Positions 1-9,280 of a stretch of 39,842 nt of DNA are shown here, piece by piece. This DNA is from Streptomyces adustus (lineage in GTDB: Bacteria; Actinomycetota; Actinomycetes; Streptomycetales; Streptomycetaceae), in the NCBI RefSeq assembly GCF_009377175.1, contig NZ_VJZD01000066.1, positions 1 to 39,842 of the forward strand, given 5' to 3'. Each line of letters opens with the position of its first letter. The first letter of the stretch is position 1. The position numbers and the translations under genes were made by a program. The notes beneath the pieces are model-generated. The model worked only from the letters and a program-made list of their open reading frames with translations, did no database searches and was not told the DNA's origin.

Positions 1-75
1 GGCCACGGGAGGGGCCGTACGGGCGCTACGGGGCCGGTCGTACGACGGGCAGCGCGTGACTCTGAGACTGGGGCT

Positions 76-114
76 CCGGGCGTGAGGGCCGGGCGTCAGG
101 GCCGAGCGTGAGGC
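76..114. repeat. three 13-bp tandem repeats
   Basis: Three adjacent units of 13 bp, the first CCGGGCGTGAGGG, begin at 76, 89 and 102 with one to two changes between copies. They lie beyond the rho terminator. The rest of 1-170 shows no gene that I can support. Confidence 0.6.
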
Positions 115-170
115 CCGTGTACCGGCGCCCAGGCATGAGGCCCCGGAAGCAGGGCGGCCCCGGACAGCCC

Positions 171-204
171 GAAGGGCCGCTCCCCGGTCGGGGAGCGGCC
201 CTTC
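171..204 (-). terminator. rho transcription terminator
   Basis: A perfect 15-bp stem (GAAGGGCCGCTCCCC, 171-185, pairing with 190-204) encloses a GGTC loop. It starts 27 bp beyond the rho stop codon. Like most Streptomyces terminators it lacks a long U tract. Confidence 0.85.
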
Positions 205-230
205 GTGTGTCACTGCCTGTCGCTACGACC

Positions 231-2255
231 TCAGTCGTTGTTGCCGGGCATCGGGGTCGTCTTCTGGATCTGGAGCAGGAACTCGGCGTTCGACTTCGTC
301 TGCCGCATCTTGTCCAGGAGCAGTTCGATCGCCTGCTGCTGGTCGAGCGCGTGCAGCACCCGGCGCAGCTTCCAGACGATGGCCAGCTCGTCGCTGCCGA
401 GCAGGATCTCTTCCTTGCGGGTACCGGACGCGTCGACGTCCACCGCGGGGAAGATGCGCTTGTCGGCGAGCTTGCGGTCGAGCTTGAGCTCGGCGTTGCC
501 GGTGCCCTTGAACTCCTCGAAGATGACCTCGTCCATGCGCGAGCCGGTGTCGACCAGCGCGGTGGCCAGGATGGTCAGCGAGCCGCCGTCCTCGATGTTG
601 CGCGCGGCACCGAAGAAGCGCTTCGGCGGGTAGAGCGCGGTCGAGTCGACACCACCGGACAGGATGCGGCCGGAGGCCGGGGCGGCGAGGTTGTACGCAC
701 GGCCCAGACGCGTGATCGAGTCGAGCAGGACGACGACGTCGTGGCCCAGCTCCACCAGACGCTTGGCGCGCTCGATGGCGAGCTCGGCGACCGTGGTGTG
801 GTCCTCGGCCGGACGGTCGAAGGTCGAGGAGATGACCTCGCCCTTGACCGACCGCTGCATGTCGGTGACCTCTTCCGGACGCTCGTCGACCAGGACGACC
901 ATCAGGTGGCACTCGGGGTTGTTGTGCGTGATCGCGTTGGCGATCGCCTGCATGATCATGGTCTTGCCGGTCTTCGGCGGGGCCACGATCAGACCGCGCT
1001 GGCCCTTACCGATCGGCGCGACGAGGTCGATGATACGAGTCGTCAGCACACCGGGGTCGGTCTCCAGACGGAGCCGGTCCTGCGGGTACAGCGGCGTCAG
1101 CTTGTTGAACTCCGGCCGCCCGCGCCCGGAGTCGGGGGCCATGCCGTTGGTGGAGTCGAGACGGACCAGCGCGTTGAACTTCTCGCGGCGCTCGCCGTCC
1201 TTGGGCTGACGGACCGCACCGGTGACGTGGTCGCCCTTGCGCAGGCCGTTCTTGCGGACCTGGGCGAGGGAGACGTACACGTCGTTGGGGCCCGGCAGGT
1301 AGCCCGACGTACGGATGAAGGCGTAGTTGTCGAGGATGTCCAGGATGCCGGCGACCGGGATCAGGACGTCGTCGTCGGCGAGTTGCGGCTCCGCGGTGCC
1401 GATCTCGTCGCGGCCGCGACGGCCACGACGGTCGCGGTAACGGCCGCGACGGCCACGGCGTCCGCCGTCGAAGTCGTCGTCGTCCTGGGGGCCGTTGTCG
1501 CGCTGCGGGCCGTTGTCCCGCTGCTGACGGTCCTGACGGTCCTGGCGCTCCTGACGGTCCTGTCGACCGCCGCCCTGCTGCTGACCCTGCTGACGCTGCG
1601 GCTGACCGCCCTGCTGGTCTTCCTTGCCCCGGCGGTCACGGTCACGGCCGCGCTCACGGCGGTCGCGGCGGCGGCCCTCGGCACCGTCACCGGCGTCGCC
1701 CTGCGACTGCGCGGAGGTCTCGGACCTGGGCTCGCCCTTGGCCTCGGCGGCGATCGTCTCGGTGCCGCCCGTCGCCGGGCTGCCCGCGTCGGCGGTGGCA
1801 CGCCGACGGCGGCGCTCGACGGCGGTGTCGTCGGCCGCGGGCTGGCCGGGGATCTCGATCTGCTGCTGGGCCACGGCCTTCTCGGCCTGGTCCGCGGAAG
1901 CCTCGGCCTTCTTCTCGGCGGGGGCATCGTCGCCCGTACGCGCCTTCGAGGTGGCCCGGCGCTTCGGCTTGGTCTCGGCGGCGGACTCGGCGGTCTTCGC
2001 CGGAGCGGCCTGAGAGGTACCCCCTGCCTGCGCCTCCTTGATGACCTCGATCAGCTGGCTCTTGCGCATACGCGCGGTGCCCCTGATGCCGAGGCCGGAT
2101 GCGACCTGCTGCAGCTCTGCCAGCACCATGCCCTCGAGGCCGGTACCGCGGCGCCGCCGGGAGCCGGCACCGGCGGCAGGCGCGGAGGCGTCCGTGGCGG
2201 GCGCGGCAGCGGTCTCCTCGACACGTGCGCCCATCAGATCGGTGGTGTCGCTCAC
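231..2255 (-). CDS. rho: transcription termination factor Rho
   Basis: Hexameric RNA-dependent ATPase/helicase that ends transcription at untranslated, C-rich RNA. The 674-aa protein has the Rho N-terminal helical region (about 40-80, with RKSQLIEVI), a low-complexity insertion (about 85-290, rich in R, G, D and Q), the RNA-binding OB fold (about 295-370, with YAFIRTSGYLPG) and the RecA-like ATPase, whose Walker A is APPKTGKT (425-432), followed by VDERPEEVTDM and the DSITRLGRAYN segment. The long polar insertion is usual in actinobacterial Rho and absent from the roughly 420-aa enterobacterial protein. Translation starts at GTG (2255), preceded by GGAAGG. It stands alone behind a leader of about 417 bp and its own terminator. 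Confidence 0.97.
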   Translation of the reverse strand: MSDTTDLMGARVEETAAAPATDASAPAAGAGSRRRRGTGLEGMVLAELQQVASGLGIRGTARMRKSQLIEVIKEAQAGGTSQAAPAKTAESAAETKPKRRATSKARTGDDAPAEKKAEASADQAEKAVAQQQIEIPGQPAADDTAVERRRRRATADAGSPATGGTETIAAEAKGEPRSETSAQSQGDAGDGAEGRRRDRRERGRDRDRRGKEDQQGGQPQRQQGQQQGGGRQDRQERQDRQDRQQRDNGPQRDNGPQDDDDFDGGRRGRRGRYRDRRGRRGRDEIGTAEPQLADDDVLIPVAGILDILDNYAFIRTSGYLPGPNDVYVSLAQVRKNGLRKGDHVTGAVRQPKDGERREKFNALVRLDSTNGMAPDSGRGRPEFNKLTPLYPQDRLRLETDPGVLTTRIIDLVAPIGKGQRGLIVAPPKTGKTMIMQAIANAITHNNPECHLMVVLVDERPEEVTDMQRSVKGEVISSTFDRPAEDHTTVAELAIERAKRLVELGHDVVVLLDSITRLGRAYNLAAPASGRILSGGVDSTALYPPKRFFGAARNIEDGGSLTILATALVDTGSRMDEVIFEEFKGTGNAELKLDRKLADKRIFPAVDVDASGTRKEEILLGSDELAIVWKLRRVLHALDQQQAIELLLDKMRQTKSNAEFLLQIQKTTPMPGNND

Positions 2256-2672
2256 GAAGGGTCCTTCCCTGGAGCGGACGTCGGCCTGTCTGGCTCGGCG
2301 ACCGGTTGTGCTGTCCGGCAGTGGTCCCGTCTGTGTGGACCGTGCCGGGGCGGTGGTCCGCCAAAGCGGCGGAAGAGGAATTTCTGGTGATGGCGCTTCC
2401 AGGAAGCCGTGGCACGGACTGTCTGTGTCTGTGTCACGCGGCGTGGTTGCGCCGATTCCGGAGCGTGCCCTGTTATCCGCTCAGCACCCGTGTACGGCGT
2501 ACTGCCCAGATACGACGTACGGAACGCAGTGCGGCTTGGGGAGCTCCCGGAAGAATGTTGGTCCCGGACGGGGACACGAAGCACCTCGCCATGGTGGGGT
2601 CGGGTGCAGACTTGAGGTTAACACTACCGGATCCAACAAACATTCCCCCTCTCGAAATCCGGCAACCGTGTC
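2256..2672 (-). promoter_or_regulatory. rho leader / promoter region
   Basis: 417 bp between thrB and rho with no credible gene; the longer reading frames crossing it are extensions of frames antisense to rho or thrB. On the minus strand the thrB-proximal end is AT-richer, with TAGTGTTAAC around 2616-2625, and could hold the rho promoter. I cannot fix a -35/-10 pair with proper spacing. Confidence 0.35.
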
Positions 2673-3590
2673 TCAGGGCGCAAGCGGCAGCACGCTCGCT
2701 CCCTGGAGATCAAGGCTCAGCCGGTTCGCAGCCCAGCCGGTACCGGCCAGCTGCTCGACCTTGTCGGCGGTCCCCGCGTCGGCCAGCGCCATGACGGTGG
2801 GTCCTGCACCGGAGATGACGGCCGGAATGCCGTCTGCACGCAGTCGTTCCACCAGTGCGGCGCTCTCCGGCATGGCGGGTGCGCGGTACTCCTGGTGGAG
2901 GCGGTCCTCGGTGGCGGGCAGCAGCAGCTCGGGGCGCCGGGTGAGGGCCTCGACGAGCAGGGCGGCACGGCCCGCGTTGGTGGCGGCGTCGACGTGCGGG
3001 ACGGTGCGCGGGAGCAGACCGCGCGCGGTGGCCGTCAGGACCGGCTTCCCGGGGACGAAAACCACCGGAACGACTGAATCGGCGGGCTTCATGCGGATGG
3101 CCCGCGCGGATCCCGACTCCATCCAGGAGAGCGTGAACCCGCCGAGCAGACAGGCCGCGACGTTGTCGGGGTGCCCCTCGATCTCGGTGGCGAGTTCGAG
3201 CAGCGCGGCGTCGTCCAACTTCGCCTCGCCGCCTATGGTCACGGCTCGCGCGGCCACGATGCCGGCGCAGATGGCGGCCGAGGAGGAACCCAGGCCGCGG
3301 CCGTGCGGGATGCGGTTGGCGCACACGATCTCCAGACCGCGCGGCTGCCCGCCCAACAGGTCGAACGCGGTGCGCAGGGACCGTACGAGAAGGTGGCTCT
3401 CGTCACGCGGGAGGGTCTCGCTGCCCTCACCCGCGATGTCGATGTGCAGCCCGGAGTCGGCCACCCGGACGACGACGTCGTCGTAGAGCCCCAGCGCGAG
3501 GCCGAGGGCGTCGAAGCCCGGCCCGAGATTGGCGCTGGTGGCGGGGACGCGCACCCGGACGGCGGCGGCGCGGAACGCTGGACCGGCCAT
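2673..3590 (-). CDS. thrB: homoserine kinase
   Basis: Phosphorylates homoserine with ATP, the step before threonine synthase. GHMP kinase family, 305 aa from the ATG at 3590: VRVPATSANLGPGFDALGLA at the N-terminus, the ATP-binding loop PHGRGLGSSSAA (about 90-101), and the C-terminal motif SGAGPTVMAL. The reading frame stays open upstream to 3731, but the ATG at 3590 follows AAGGAG and gives the normal family length and the usual MAGPAFRAA start. It is transcribed alone, 471 bp downstream of thrC on the same strand, so it probably has its own promoter; a 15-bp palindrome lies just upstream of the start. Confidence 0.95.
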   Translation of the reverse strand: MAGPAFRAAAVRVRVPATSANLGPGFDALGLALGLYDDVVVRVADSGLHIDIAGEGSETLPRDESHLLVRSLRTAFDLLGGQPRGLEIVCANRIPHGRGLGSSSAAICAGIVAARAVTIGGEAKLDDAALLELATEIEGHPDNVAACLLGGFTLSWMESGSARAIRMKPADSVVPVVFVPGKPVLTATARGLLPRTVPHVDAATNAGRAALLVEALTRRPELLLPATEDRLHQEYRAPAMPESAALVERLRADGIPAVISGAGPTVMALADAGTADKVEQLAGTGWAANRLSLDLQGASVLPLAP

Positions 3591-3621
3591 CGCTCGATGA
3601 ACTCCTTGAGCTGCGGGACTG

Positions 3622-3636
3622 TCGAATGACATTCGA
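3622..3636. promoter_or_regulatory. palindrome upstream of thrB
   Basis: TCGAATGACATTCGA is a perfect palindrome around a central A, centred 39 bp upstream of the thrB start. It is placed like an operator. No regulator can be assigned. Confidence 0.45.
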
Positions 3637-4061
3637 TGCGAACAATGCGATACGTACGTGAGGACCCTCGGGCCGAGTGGGCGGCGCGACGCCGTGCCGA
3701 ATGCGGAGGCATATGCGGCGGGCGGGTTCACTACAGCCTATCGAAGGAAGGTTCTGCCGCGACATAGGGCGCACAGGAGGCGCACGATGCGTGTCGCAAG
3801 CCCCCTGTGCACCCCCGATGGGGTTGCCCCTCGCCGCGCCGCCCCGAGACGGTAGGACCGGGGCGATCTGGCCACCGGGCGCCCCCGGTTGCGCCGGGGC
3901 CGGCCCGGTTCCTCACCGGCCGCCCCCGAGGCGGTCGGAGCGACCGGATCCGGCCATCGGCCGTCGGCCACCCCGACTGCGCCGGGATCCGGCCGAGGCG
4001 ACCGTCGGGCCGGCCGATCCGTTGGAACCGGCCGGTCCGAGACGTCGGTCGGGCAGGTCGG
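3637..4061. other. thrC-thrB intergenic region
   Basis: 425 bp without a gene. The thrC side (about 3850-4061) is very GC-rich with many GGCCGG and GATCCGG repeats that can fold (for example GGCCGGCCGATCCG... CCGGCCGG near 4008-4034) and probably ends thrC transcription. The thrB side (3640-3780) is less GC-rich and should hold the thrB promoter; no clear -35/-10 pair was identified. Confidence 0.4.
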
Positions 4062-5120
4062 TCAGGCCAGTCCGAGGCGCTCGGCCGCCGTCGCCGCGTC
4101 GACCGGGACGGTGACCGGCTGCGGGGCACCCGCGACGGCCCAGTCCGGGTCCTTGAGGCCGTTCCCGGTGACCGTGCACACGATGGTCTGCCCCGGGTCG
4201 ACCTTGCCCTGCTCGGCGGCCTTCAGCAGACCGGCCACCGACGCGGCGGACGCGGGCTCCACGAAGACACCCTCCTGCGCGGCCAACAGCCGGTAGGCGC
4301 GCAGGATCTCACGGTCCGTCACCTCGTCGATGGCGCCGCCGGACTCGTCCCGCGCGGCCAGCGCGAACTGCCAGGACGCGGGGTTGCCGATGCGGATCGC
4401 GGTCGCGATGGTCGACGGGTCCTTGACGACCTCGCCGCGCACGATCGGGGCGGAACCGGAGGCCTGGAACCCCCACATGCGCGGAGTCCGCTTGGCGATC
4501 CCGTCGGCCGCGTACTCGGTGTACCCCTTCCAGTACGCGGTGATGTTGCCCGCGTTGCCCACCGGAAGGACGTGGATGTCGGGGGCGTCGCCCAGCATGT
4601 CCACGATCTCGAAGGCGGCGGTCTTCTGTCCCTCGATGCGCACCGGGTTGACCGAATTGACCAGCGCCACCGGGTAGTTGTCGCTCAGCGACCGGGCCAG
4701 CGTGAGGCAGTCGTCGAAGTTGCCGTCGACCTGGAGGATCTTCGCGCCGTGGACGAGGGCCTGGCCCATCTTGCCGAGCGCGATCTTTCCCTGCGGGACG
4801 AGGACGGCCGACACCATCCCGGCCCGCACGGCGTACGCGGCCGCCGACGCGGACGTGTTGCCGGTGGAGGCGCAGATGACGGCCTTCGCGCCCTCCTCCT
4901 TGGCCTTGCTGATGGCCATGGTCATACCGCGGTCCTTGAAGGACCCGGTGGGGTTCGCGCCCTCCACCTTGAGGTGGACCTCGCAGCCCGTGCGCTCGGA
5001 GAGCACCTGCGCGGGCACGAGCGGCGTGCCGCCCTCGCGGAGCGTCACGACCGGCGTGGTGTCGGAGACCGGCAGCCGGTCCCGGTACTCCTCGATGATT
5101 CCGCGCCACTGGTGAGTCAT
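4062..5120 (-). CDS. thrC: threonine synthase
   Basis: PLP-dependent conversion of O-phosphohomoserine to threonine. The 352-aa protein is the short actinobacterial type: MTHQWRGIIEEYRDRLPV start, substrate-binding EGANPTGSFKDRG with the PLP lysine in SFKDRG (about 60), and the glycine-rich phosphate-binding PVGNAGNITAYWKGY loop. It begins 6 bp after the hom stop codon, so hom and thrC are cotranscribed, while thrB is separate. Confidence 0.96.
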   Translation of the reverse strand: MTHQWRGIIEEYRDRLPVSDTTPVVTLREGGTPLVPAQVLSERTGCEVHLKVEGANPTGSFKDRGMTMAISKAKEEGAKAVICASTGNTSASAAAYAVRAGMVSAVLVPQGKIALGKMGQALVHGAKILQVDGNFDDCLTLARSLSDNYPVALVNSVNPVRIEGQKTAAFEIVDMLGDAPDIHVLPVGNAGNITAYWKGYTEYAADGIAKRTPRMWGFQASGSAPIVRGEVVKDPSTIATAIRIGNPASWQFALAARDESGGAIDEVTDREILRAYRLLAAQEGVFVEPASAASVAGLLKAAEQGKVDPGQTIVCTVTGNGLKDPDWAVAGAPQPVTVPVDAATAAERLGLA

Positions 5121-5126
5121 TGCTCG

Positions 5127-6419
5127 TTACTCTCCTTCAACCCGCATGATGCTGGCGACACCCCGCACGGTGTCGAGCTTGCGCAGCGCCTCGACGGTCC
5201 CGCTCAGGGACGCGTCGGACGCGCGGTGGGTGACGACGACGAGGGAGGCCTCGCCGTCCTTTCCCTGCTGCCGAACGGTGTCGATCGACACCCCGTGCTC
5301 GGCGAACACGGTCGCCACCTGGGCGAGAACACCCGGCTTGTCGGCCACATCGAGGCTGATGTGGTAGCGCGTGACGACATCGCCCATGGGCGACACGGGC
5401 AGCGCGGCGTACGCCGACTCGCCGGGACCGGTGGCGCCGTTGAGCCGGTTGCGGCAGACGGCGACGAGGTCGCCGAGCACGGCGGAGGCGGTGGGCGAAC
5501 CGCCGGCGCCGGGGCCGTAGAACATGAGCTGCCCCGCGGCGTCGGACTCGACGAACACGGCGTTGTAGGCGCCGCGCACGGAGGCCAGCGGGTGGCTCAG
5601 CGGGATCATCGCCGGATGCACGCGCGCGGTGACCGACCCGCCGTCGGCCGCGCGCTCGCAGATGGCGAGCAGCTTGATGGTGCAGCCGATCCGCTTGGCG
5701 GCGGCGAAGTCGGCGGCGGTGACCTCGGTCATGCCCTCGCGGTAGACGTCGTCGAGGCGCACGCGCGTGTGGAAGGAGATCCCGGCGAGGATGGCGGCCT
5801 TGGCGGCGGCGTCGAAGCCCTCGACGTCCGCGGTCGGGTCGGCCTCGGCGTAACCGAGGGCGGTGGCCTCGTCGAGGGCCTCCTGGTAGCCCGCCCCCGT
5901 GGAGTCCATCTTGTCGAGGATGAAGTTGGTGGTGCCGTTGACGATGCCGAGCACGCGGTTGACCTTGTCGCCGGCGAGGGACTCGCGCAGCGGCCGGATC
6001 AGCGGGATGGCGCCGGCGACGGCCGCCTCGTAGTAGAGGTCCGTGCCGTTGGCCTCCGCGGCCGCGTGCAGCGCGGCGCCGTCCTGGGCGAGCAGGGCCT
6101 TGTTGGCGGAGACCACGGACGCGCCGTGCTCGAAGGCGGTGACGATGAGGCCCCGAGCGGGCTCGATCCCCCCGATGACCTCGACCACCACGTCGATGTC
6201 GCCGCGTTTGACGAGGGCGGTGGCATCGGTGGTGACCAGGGCGGGGTCGATCCCCTCCCGGACCCTGGACGGGCGCCGTACGGCCACACCGGCGAGCTCC
6301 ACGGGCGCACCGATGCGCGCGGCGAGGTCGTCGGCGTGCGTCGTCATGATGCGCGCCACCTCTGAGCCGACCACTCCACAGCCCAGCAGCGCCACCTTCA
6401 GCGGACGCGTACGCATCAT
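5127..6419 (-). CDS. hom: homoserine dehydrogenase
   Basis: NAD(P)-dependent reduction of aspartate semialdehyde to homoserine, the branch point to threonine and methionine. 430 aa: Rossmann motif LLGCGVVGSEVA (about 11-22), the catalytic domain with GIVNGTTNFIL and EADPTADVEGFDAAAK, and a C-terminal ACT domain (about 350-430, starting RYHISLDVADKPGVLAQV) that normally mediates threonine feedback inhibition. Two ATGs stand in tandem at the start. Called thrA or hom in streptomycetes. Confidence 0.96.
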   Translation of the reverse strand: MMRTRPLKVALLGCGVVGSEVARIMTTHADDLAARIGAPVELAGVAVRRPSRVREGIDPALVTTDATALVKRGDIDVVVEVIGGIEPARGLIVTAFEHGASVVSANKALLAQDGAALHAAAEANGTDLYYEAAVAGAIPLIRPLRESLAGDKVNRVLGIVNGTTNFILDKMDSTGAGYQEALDEATALGYAEADPTADVEGFDAAAKAAILAGISFHTRVRLDDVYREGMTEVTAADFAAAKRIGCTIKLLAICERAADGGSVTARVHPAMIPLSHPLASVRGAYNAVFVESDAAGQLMFYGPGAGGSPTASAVLGDLVAVCRNRLNGATGPGESAYAALPVSPMGDVVTRYHISLDVADKPGVLAQVATVFAEHGVSIDTVRQQGKDGEASLVVVTHRASDASLSGTVEALRKLDTVRGVASIMRVEGE

Positions 6420-6718
6420 CCGACCTCGTTTCCTTTTACCACTGCGGTCCGACCAGTCTCACTCACCGAACGGGACTTTCTGCCTCCGGTCCGGATCGTG
6501 AGACATCTATTTCATTTCTGTGGGGGCGGAAGACCGGAGATCTTCCGCCGTCCCGCTGTCCGGGAGCGGGCCCACCCGAATTCTTCCGGAGGCGGGCCCG
6601 ACCGGCTTCCGGTTTACGGTTTCCCGGATCCCGTGTCCCGGTCTCCGGGGGGGGCAGGGAATCCAGGAGCCGGGCGTCCGGGGGCCCCGGGGTCCGGGCG
6701 TCCGAGGCGTCCGCTCGC
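6420..6718. other. lysA-hom intergenic region
   Basis: 299 bp between two minus-strand genes. The hom side is AT-richer (around 6500-6520, with ATCTATTTCATTTC) and is a likely place for the hom promoter. The lysA side has G/C-rich inverted segments such as CGGGGGCCCCGG near 6679 that may act as the lysA terminator. Nothing coding is supported. Confidence 0.35.
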
Positions 6719-8110
6719 TCAGCCGACGTCGAGGCGCAGCAGGTCCTCCTCCGTCTCGCGGCGCACGATGACCCGGGCCTCGCCGTCGCGCACGGCGACG
6801 ACCGGCGGCCGGGTCACGTGGTTGTAGTTGCTCGCCATGGACCGGCAGTACGCACCGGTGGCGGGCACGGCGATGAGGTCGCCCGGCGCCAGGTCGGCGG
6901 GCAGGAACGCGTCCCTGACCACGATGTCCCCGCTCTCGCAGTGCTTGCCGACGACCCGGGCGAGCATCGGTTCGGCGTCGCTGGACCGGGAGACCAGGGC
7001 GACGCTGTACTCGGCGTCGTACAGCGCGGTGCGGATGTTGTCGGACATGCCGCCGTCGACCGAGACGTACGTACGCAGCCCGTCCAGCGGCTTGATGGTG
7101 CCGACCTCGTACAGCGTGAAGGCGGTCGGGCCGACGACGGCGCGGCCGGGCTCGACCGAGATGCGCGGGGTGCGCAGCTTCGCGGCCTCGCACTCACGGG
7201 TGACGATCTCCGTCAGCGCCTTGGCGATCTCGTGCGGCTCCCGCGGATCGTCGTCACTGGTGTAGGCGATACCGAGCCCGCCACCGAGGTCGATCTCGGG
7301 CAGCTCGACCCCGTGCTCGTCACGGACGCTGCGCAGCAGCGACACGACCCGGTGGGCGGCGACCTCGAACCCGGACATGTCGAAGATCTGGGACCCGATG
7401 TGGCTGTGGATGCCGATGAGCTCAAGACCGTCGAGCTGGAGGGCCCGGCGCACGGCCTCCGCGGCCTGCCCGCCGGCCAGCGGGATGCCGAACTTCTGGT
7501 CCTCGTGCGCGGTGGCGATGAACTCGTGGGTGTGCGCCTCCACGCCGACGGTGATACGGATCTGCACCCGCTGCCGCTTGCCGAGCGACTGGGCGATGTG
7601 GGCGACCCGGACGATCTCCTGGAAGGAGTCGAGCACGATCCGCCCGACCCCGGCGGTCACGGCCCGCTCGATCTCCTCGGCCGACTTGTTGTTCCCGTGG
7701 AAGGCGATGCGCTCGGCGGGCATGCCCGCGGACAGCGCGGTCGTGAGCTCGCCGCCGGAGCACACGTCGAGGTTGAGCCCCTCCTCGTGCAGCCAGCGCA
7801 CGACGGCACGGGACAGGAAGGCCTTGCCGGCGTAGAAGACGTCGGCGTCCGGGCCGAACGCGGTCCGCCAGGCGCGTGCGCGGGCGCGGAAGTCGGCCTC
7901 GTCCATGACGTAGGCGGGAGTGCCGAACTCCTCGGCGAGCCGCTTGACGTCGACACCGCCGACGGTCGCGACGCCGTGCTCGTCACGGGTGACGGTCTGC
8001 GCCCAGACCTTGGGGTCGAGGGCGTTGAGGTCGGCGGGCGGGGCGGAGTAGTGCCCCTCGGGGAGGACGTCGGCGTAACGGGGCCCGGCGGGGTGTGCGG
8101 AACGGCTCAT
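6719..8110 (-). CDS. lysA: diaminopimelate decarboxylase
   Basis: PLP enzyme that turns meso-diaminopimelate into lysine, the last step of lysine synthesis. 463 aa from the ATG at 8110 (MSRSAHPAGPRYADVLPEGH). Seen: PLP lysine in FYAGKAFLSRA (about 95), HSHIGSQIFD, the GGGLGIAY phosphate loop, EPGRAVVG and the C-terminal CESGDI motif. The reading frame continues far upstream to 9025, but that part is antisense-like and only overlaps nrtL. nrtL lies 56 bp upstream on the same strand, so the two probably share a transcript. Confidence 0.96.
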   Translation of the reverse strand: MSRSAHPAGPRYADVLPEGHYSAPPADLNALDPKVWAQTVTRDEHGVATVGGVDVKRLAEEFGTPAYVMDEADFRARARAWRTAFGPDADVFYAGKAFLSRAVVRWLHEEGLNLDVCSGGELTTALSAGMPAERIAFHGNNKSAEEIERAVTAGVGRIVLDSFQEIVRVAHIAQSLGKRQRVQIRITVGVEAHTHEFIATAHEDQKFGIPLAGGQAAEAVRRALQLDGLELIGIHSHIGSQIFDMSGFEVAAHRVVSLLRSVRDEHGVELPEIDLGGGLGIAYTSDDDPREPHEIAKALTEIVTRECEAAKLRTPRISVEPGRAVVGPTAFTLYEVGTIKPLDGLRTYVSVDGGMSDNIRTALYDAEYSVALVSRSSDAEPMLARVVGKHCESGDIVVRDAFLPADLAPGDLIAVPATGAYCRSMASNYNHVTRPPVVAVRDGEARVIVRRETEEDLLRLDVG

Positions 8111-8166
8111 GGCTGGAGGACTCTCTCTGGCTCTCTCTGGCTCTCCGGGGCGCCCTCGGGGCGTCC

Positions 8167-9195
8167 TCAGAGGTGGTCGGGTGCGTCGATGCCGAGCAGG
8201 GACAGGCCACCGGCCAGCACCGTCCCGGCGGCTTCGGCGAGAGCGAGCCGGGCACGGTGGGCGGCCGAGGGTTTCTCGTCGCCGACGGGCAGAACGGCGG
8301 ACAGGAAGGGCAGCGTGGCGTCGGCAAGCCCGAGCAGATGACGGGCGACCCGCGAGGGCCCGCCGCCCAGCTCCGCTGTCGTTGCCCCTGTCGTCGTCGT
8401 TGCCGCTGCCGCTGCCGCTGCCGCTGCCGCGAGGACACGGGGATGGTCGGCGAGCACGGCGAGGACCGCGGGGTGGGCCTCCGTGTCGCCGACCGGGCCG
8501 GGCTCGGGGCCGAAGCCCAGATCGGCGCCGTTGCGCATCAGGGCCCGGGTGCGGGCGTGGGCGTACCGGACACGGAAGAGCGGGTTGCCCTCCCGCTGGA
8601 CCAGATGGTCCGCGGAGATCCGGGGCCGGTCGTGCGGCGCGGGATGCAGCAGGGCCCAGCGGGCGGCGTCGCGGCCGAGCGGAGTGGGGTCCTCCGGGGC
8701 GGGCACGGGCCGCAGATCGGCGGGCTCGCCGTGCTCGACCTCGACCCGCCCGCCCTGGGAGCCGACGATCCGTACGAGCGCGTCGGCGACGGCCTCGGCA
8801 CGGACCTCGTACGGAATACGAAGACGGACGACCCGACCCGCGAGCGCGTCGGAGTGCCCGTACCCCGCCCCTTCCCGCAGGATCCGCCGTACGAGCGCGA
8901 CGGAGGCCGCGTCCCGGTCGAGACTGATGTTGAGGAACCCCGGCCCGGTGATGTCGACGGCGGTGACACCGGCCGAACGGGCGAGGTAGGGCTGGAGCAC
9001 CTCGGCGACCCGCCGGGGCGGGCATCCTGCCGGGCGGGCCAACTGGAGGGCGATGTTGGTGGCGTAGTCACCGCACCCACCGGGCCCGGGCACGGTCACC
9101 AGGGCCTTCTCGGGCACGGCCACACTCAGCCGACCGTCGTCGACAGCGCTGCACACCGCGCGCAGCACGGTACGGGAGAGCTCGACGGGGGTCAC
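8167..9195 (-). CDS. nrtL: ArgS-related anticodon-binding protein NrtL
   Basis: 342 aa, similar to the C-terminal part of arginyl-tRNA synthetase without the catalytic domain. The middle matches the DALR anticodon-binding domain (FRVRYAHARTRALM, about 215-228) and the N-terminal part matches the ArgS additional domain (GDYATNIALQLAR, about 42-54). HIGH and KMSKS motifs are absent, so it should not aminoacylate. Known family context is next to lysA in actinobacteria; its function is unproven. GTG start at 9195 with a poor ribosome binding site. Residues 256-266 are a poly-Ala/Thr run coded by a hexamer repeat. Confidence 0.85.
   Translation of the reverse strand: MTPVELSRTVLRAVCSAVDDGRLSVAVPEKALVTVPGPGGCGDYATNIALQLARPAGCPPRRVAEVLQPYLARSAGVTAVDITGPGFLNISLDRDAASVALVRRILREGAGYGHSDALAGRVVRLRIPYEVRAEAVADALVRIVGSQGGRVEVEHGEPADLRPVPAPEDPTPLGRDAARWALLHPAPHDRPRISADHLVQREGNPLFRVRYAHARTRALMRNGADLGFGPEPGPVGDTEAHPAVLAVLADHPRVLAAAAAAAAAATTTTGATTAELGGGPSRVARHLLGLADATLPFLSAVLPVGDEKPSAAHRARLALAEAAGTVLAGGLSLLGIDAPDHL
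8401..8430. repeat. TGCCGC hexamer microsatellite in nrtL
   Basis: Five exact copies of TGCCGC, preceded by GTC repeats (8391-8400), code for the poly-Ala and Thr stretch in NrtL. Length changes would stay in frame. Confidence 0.8.
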
Positions 9196-9280
9196 GGGAC
9201 AAGCCTAGGGGAGGAGGGGGGTGGAAATGCGAGCCGATTAGGACGACCGTCCGGGATGTGGACGCCAAGGCGAAAACGGA

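Noticed and set aside
108..2390. 760-codon plus-strand open frame opposite rho
   Set aside because: It is antisense to a clear rho gene, has low-complexity repeats from high-GC codon structure and matches no domain.
8111..9025. N-terminal extension of lysA to 768 aa
   Set aside because: It overlaps nrtL in another frame and is Arg/Pro-rich; LysA has its normal start and length from 8110.
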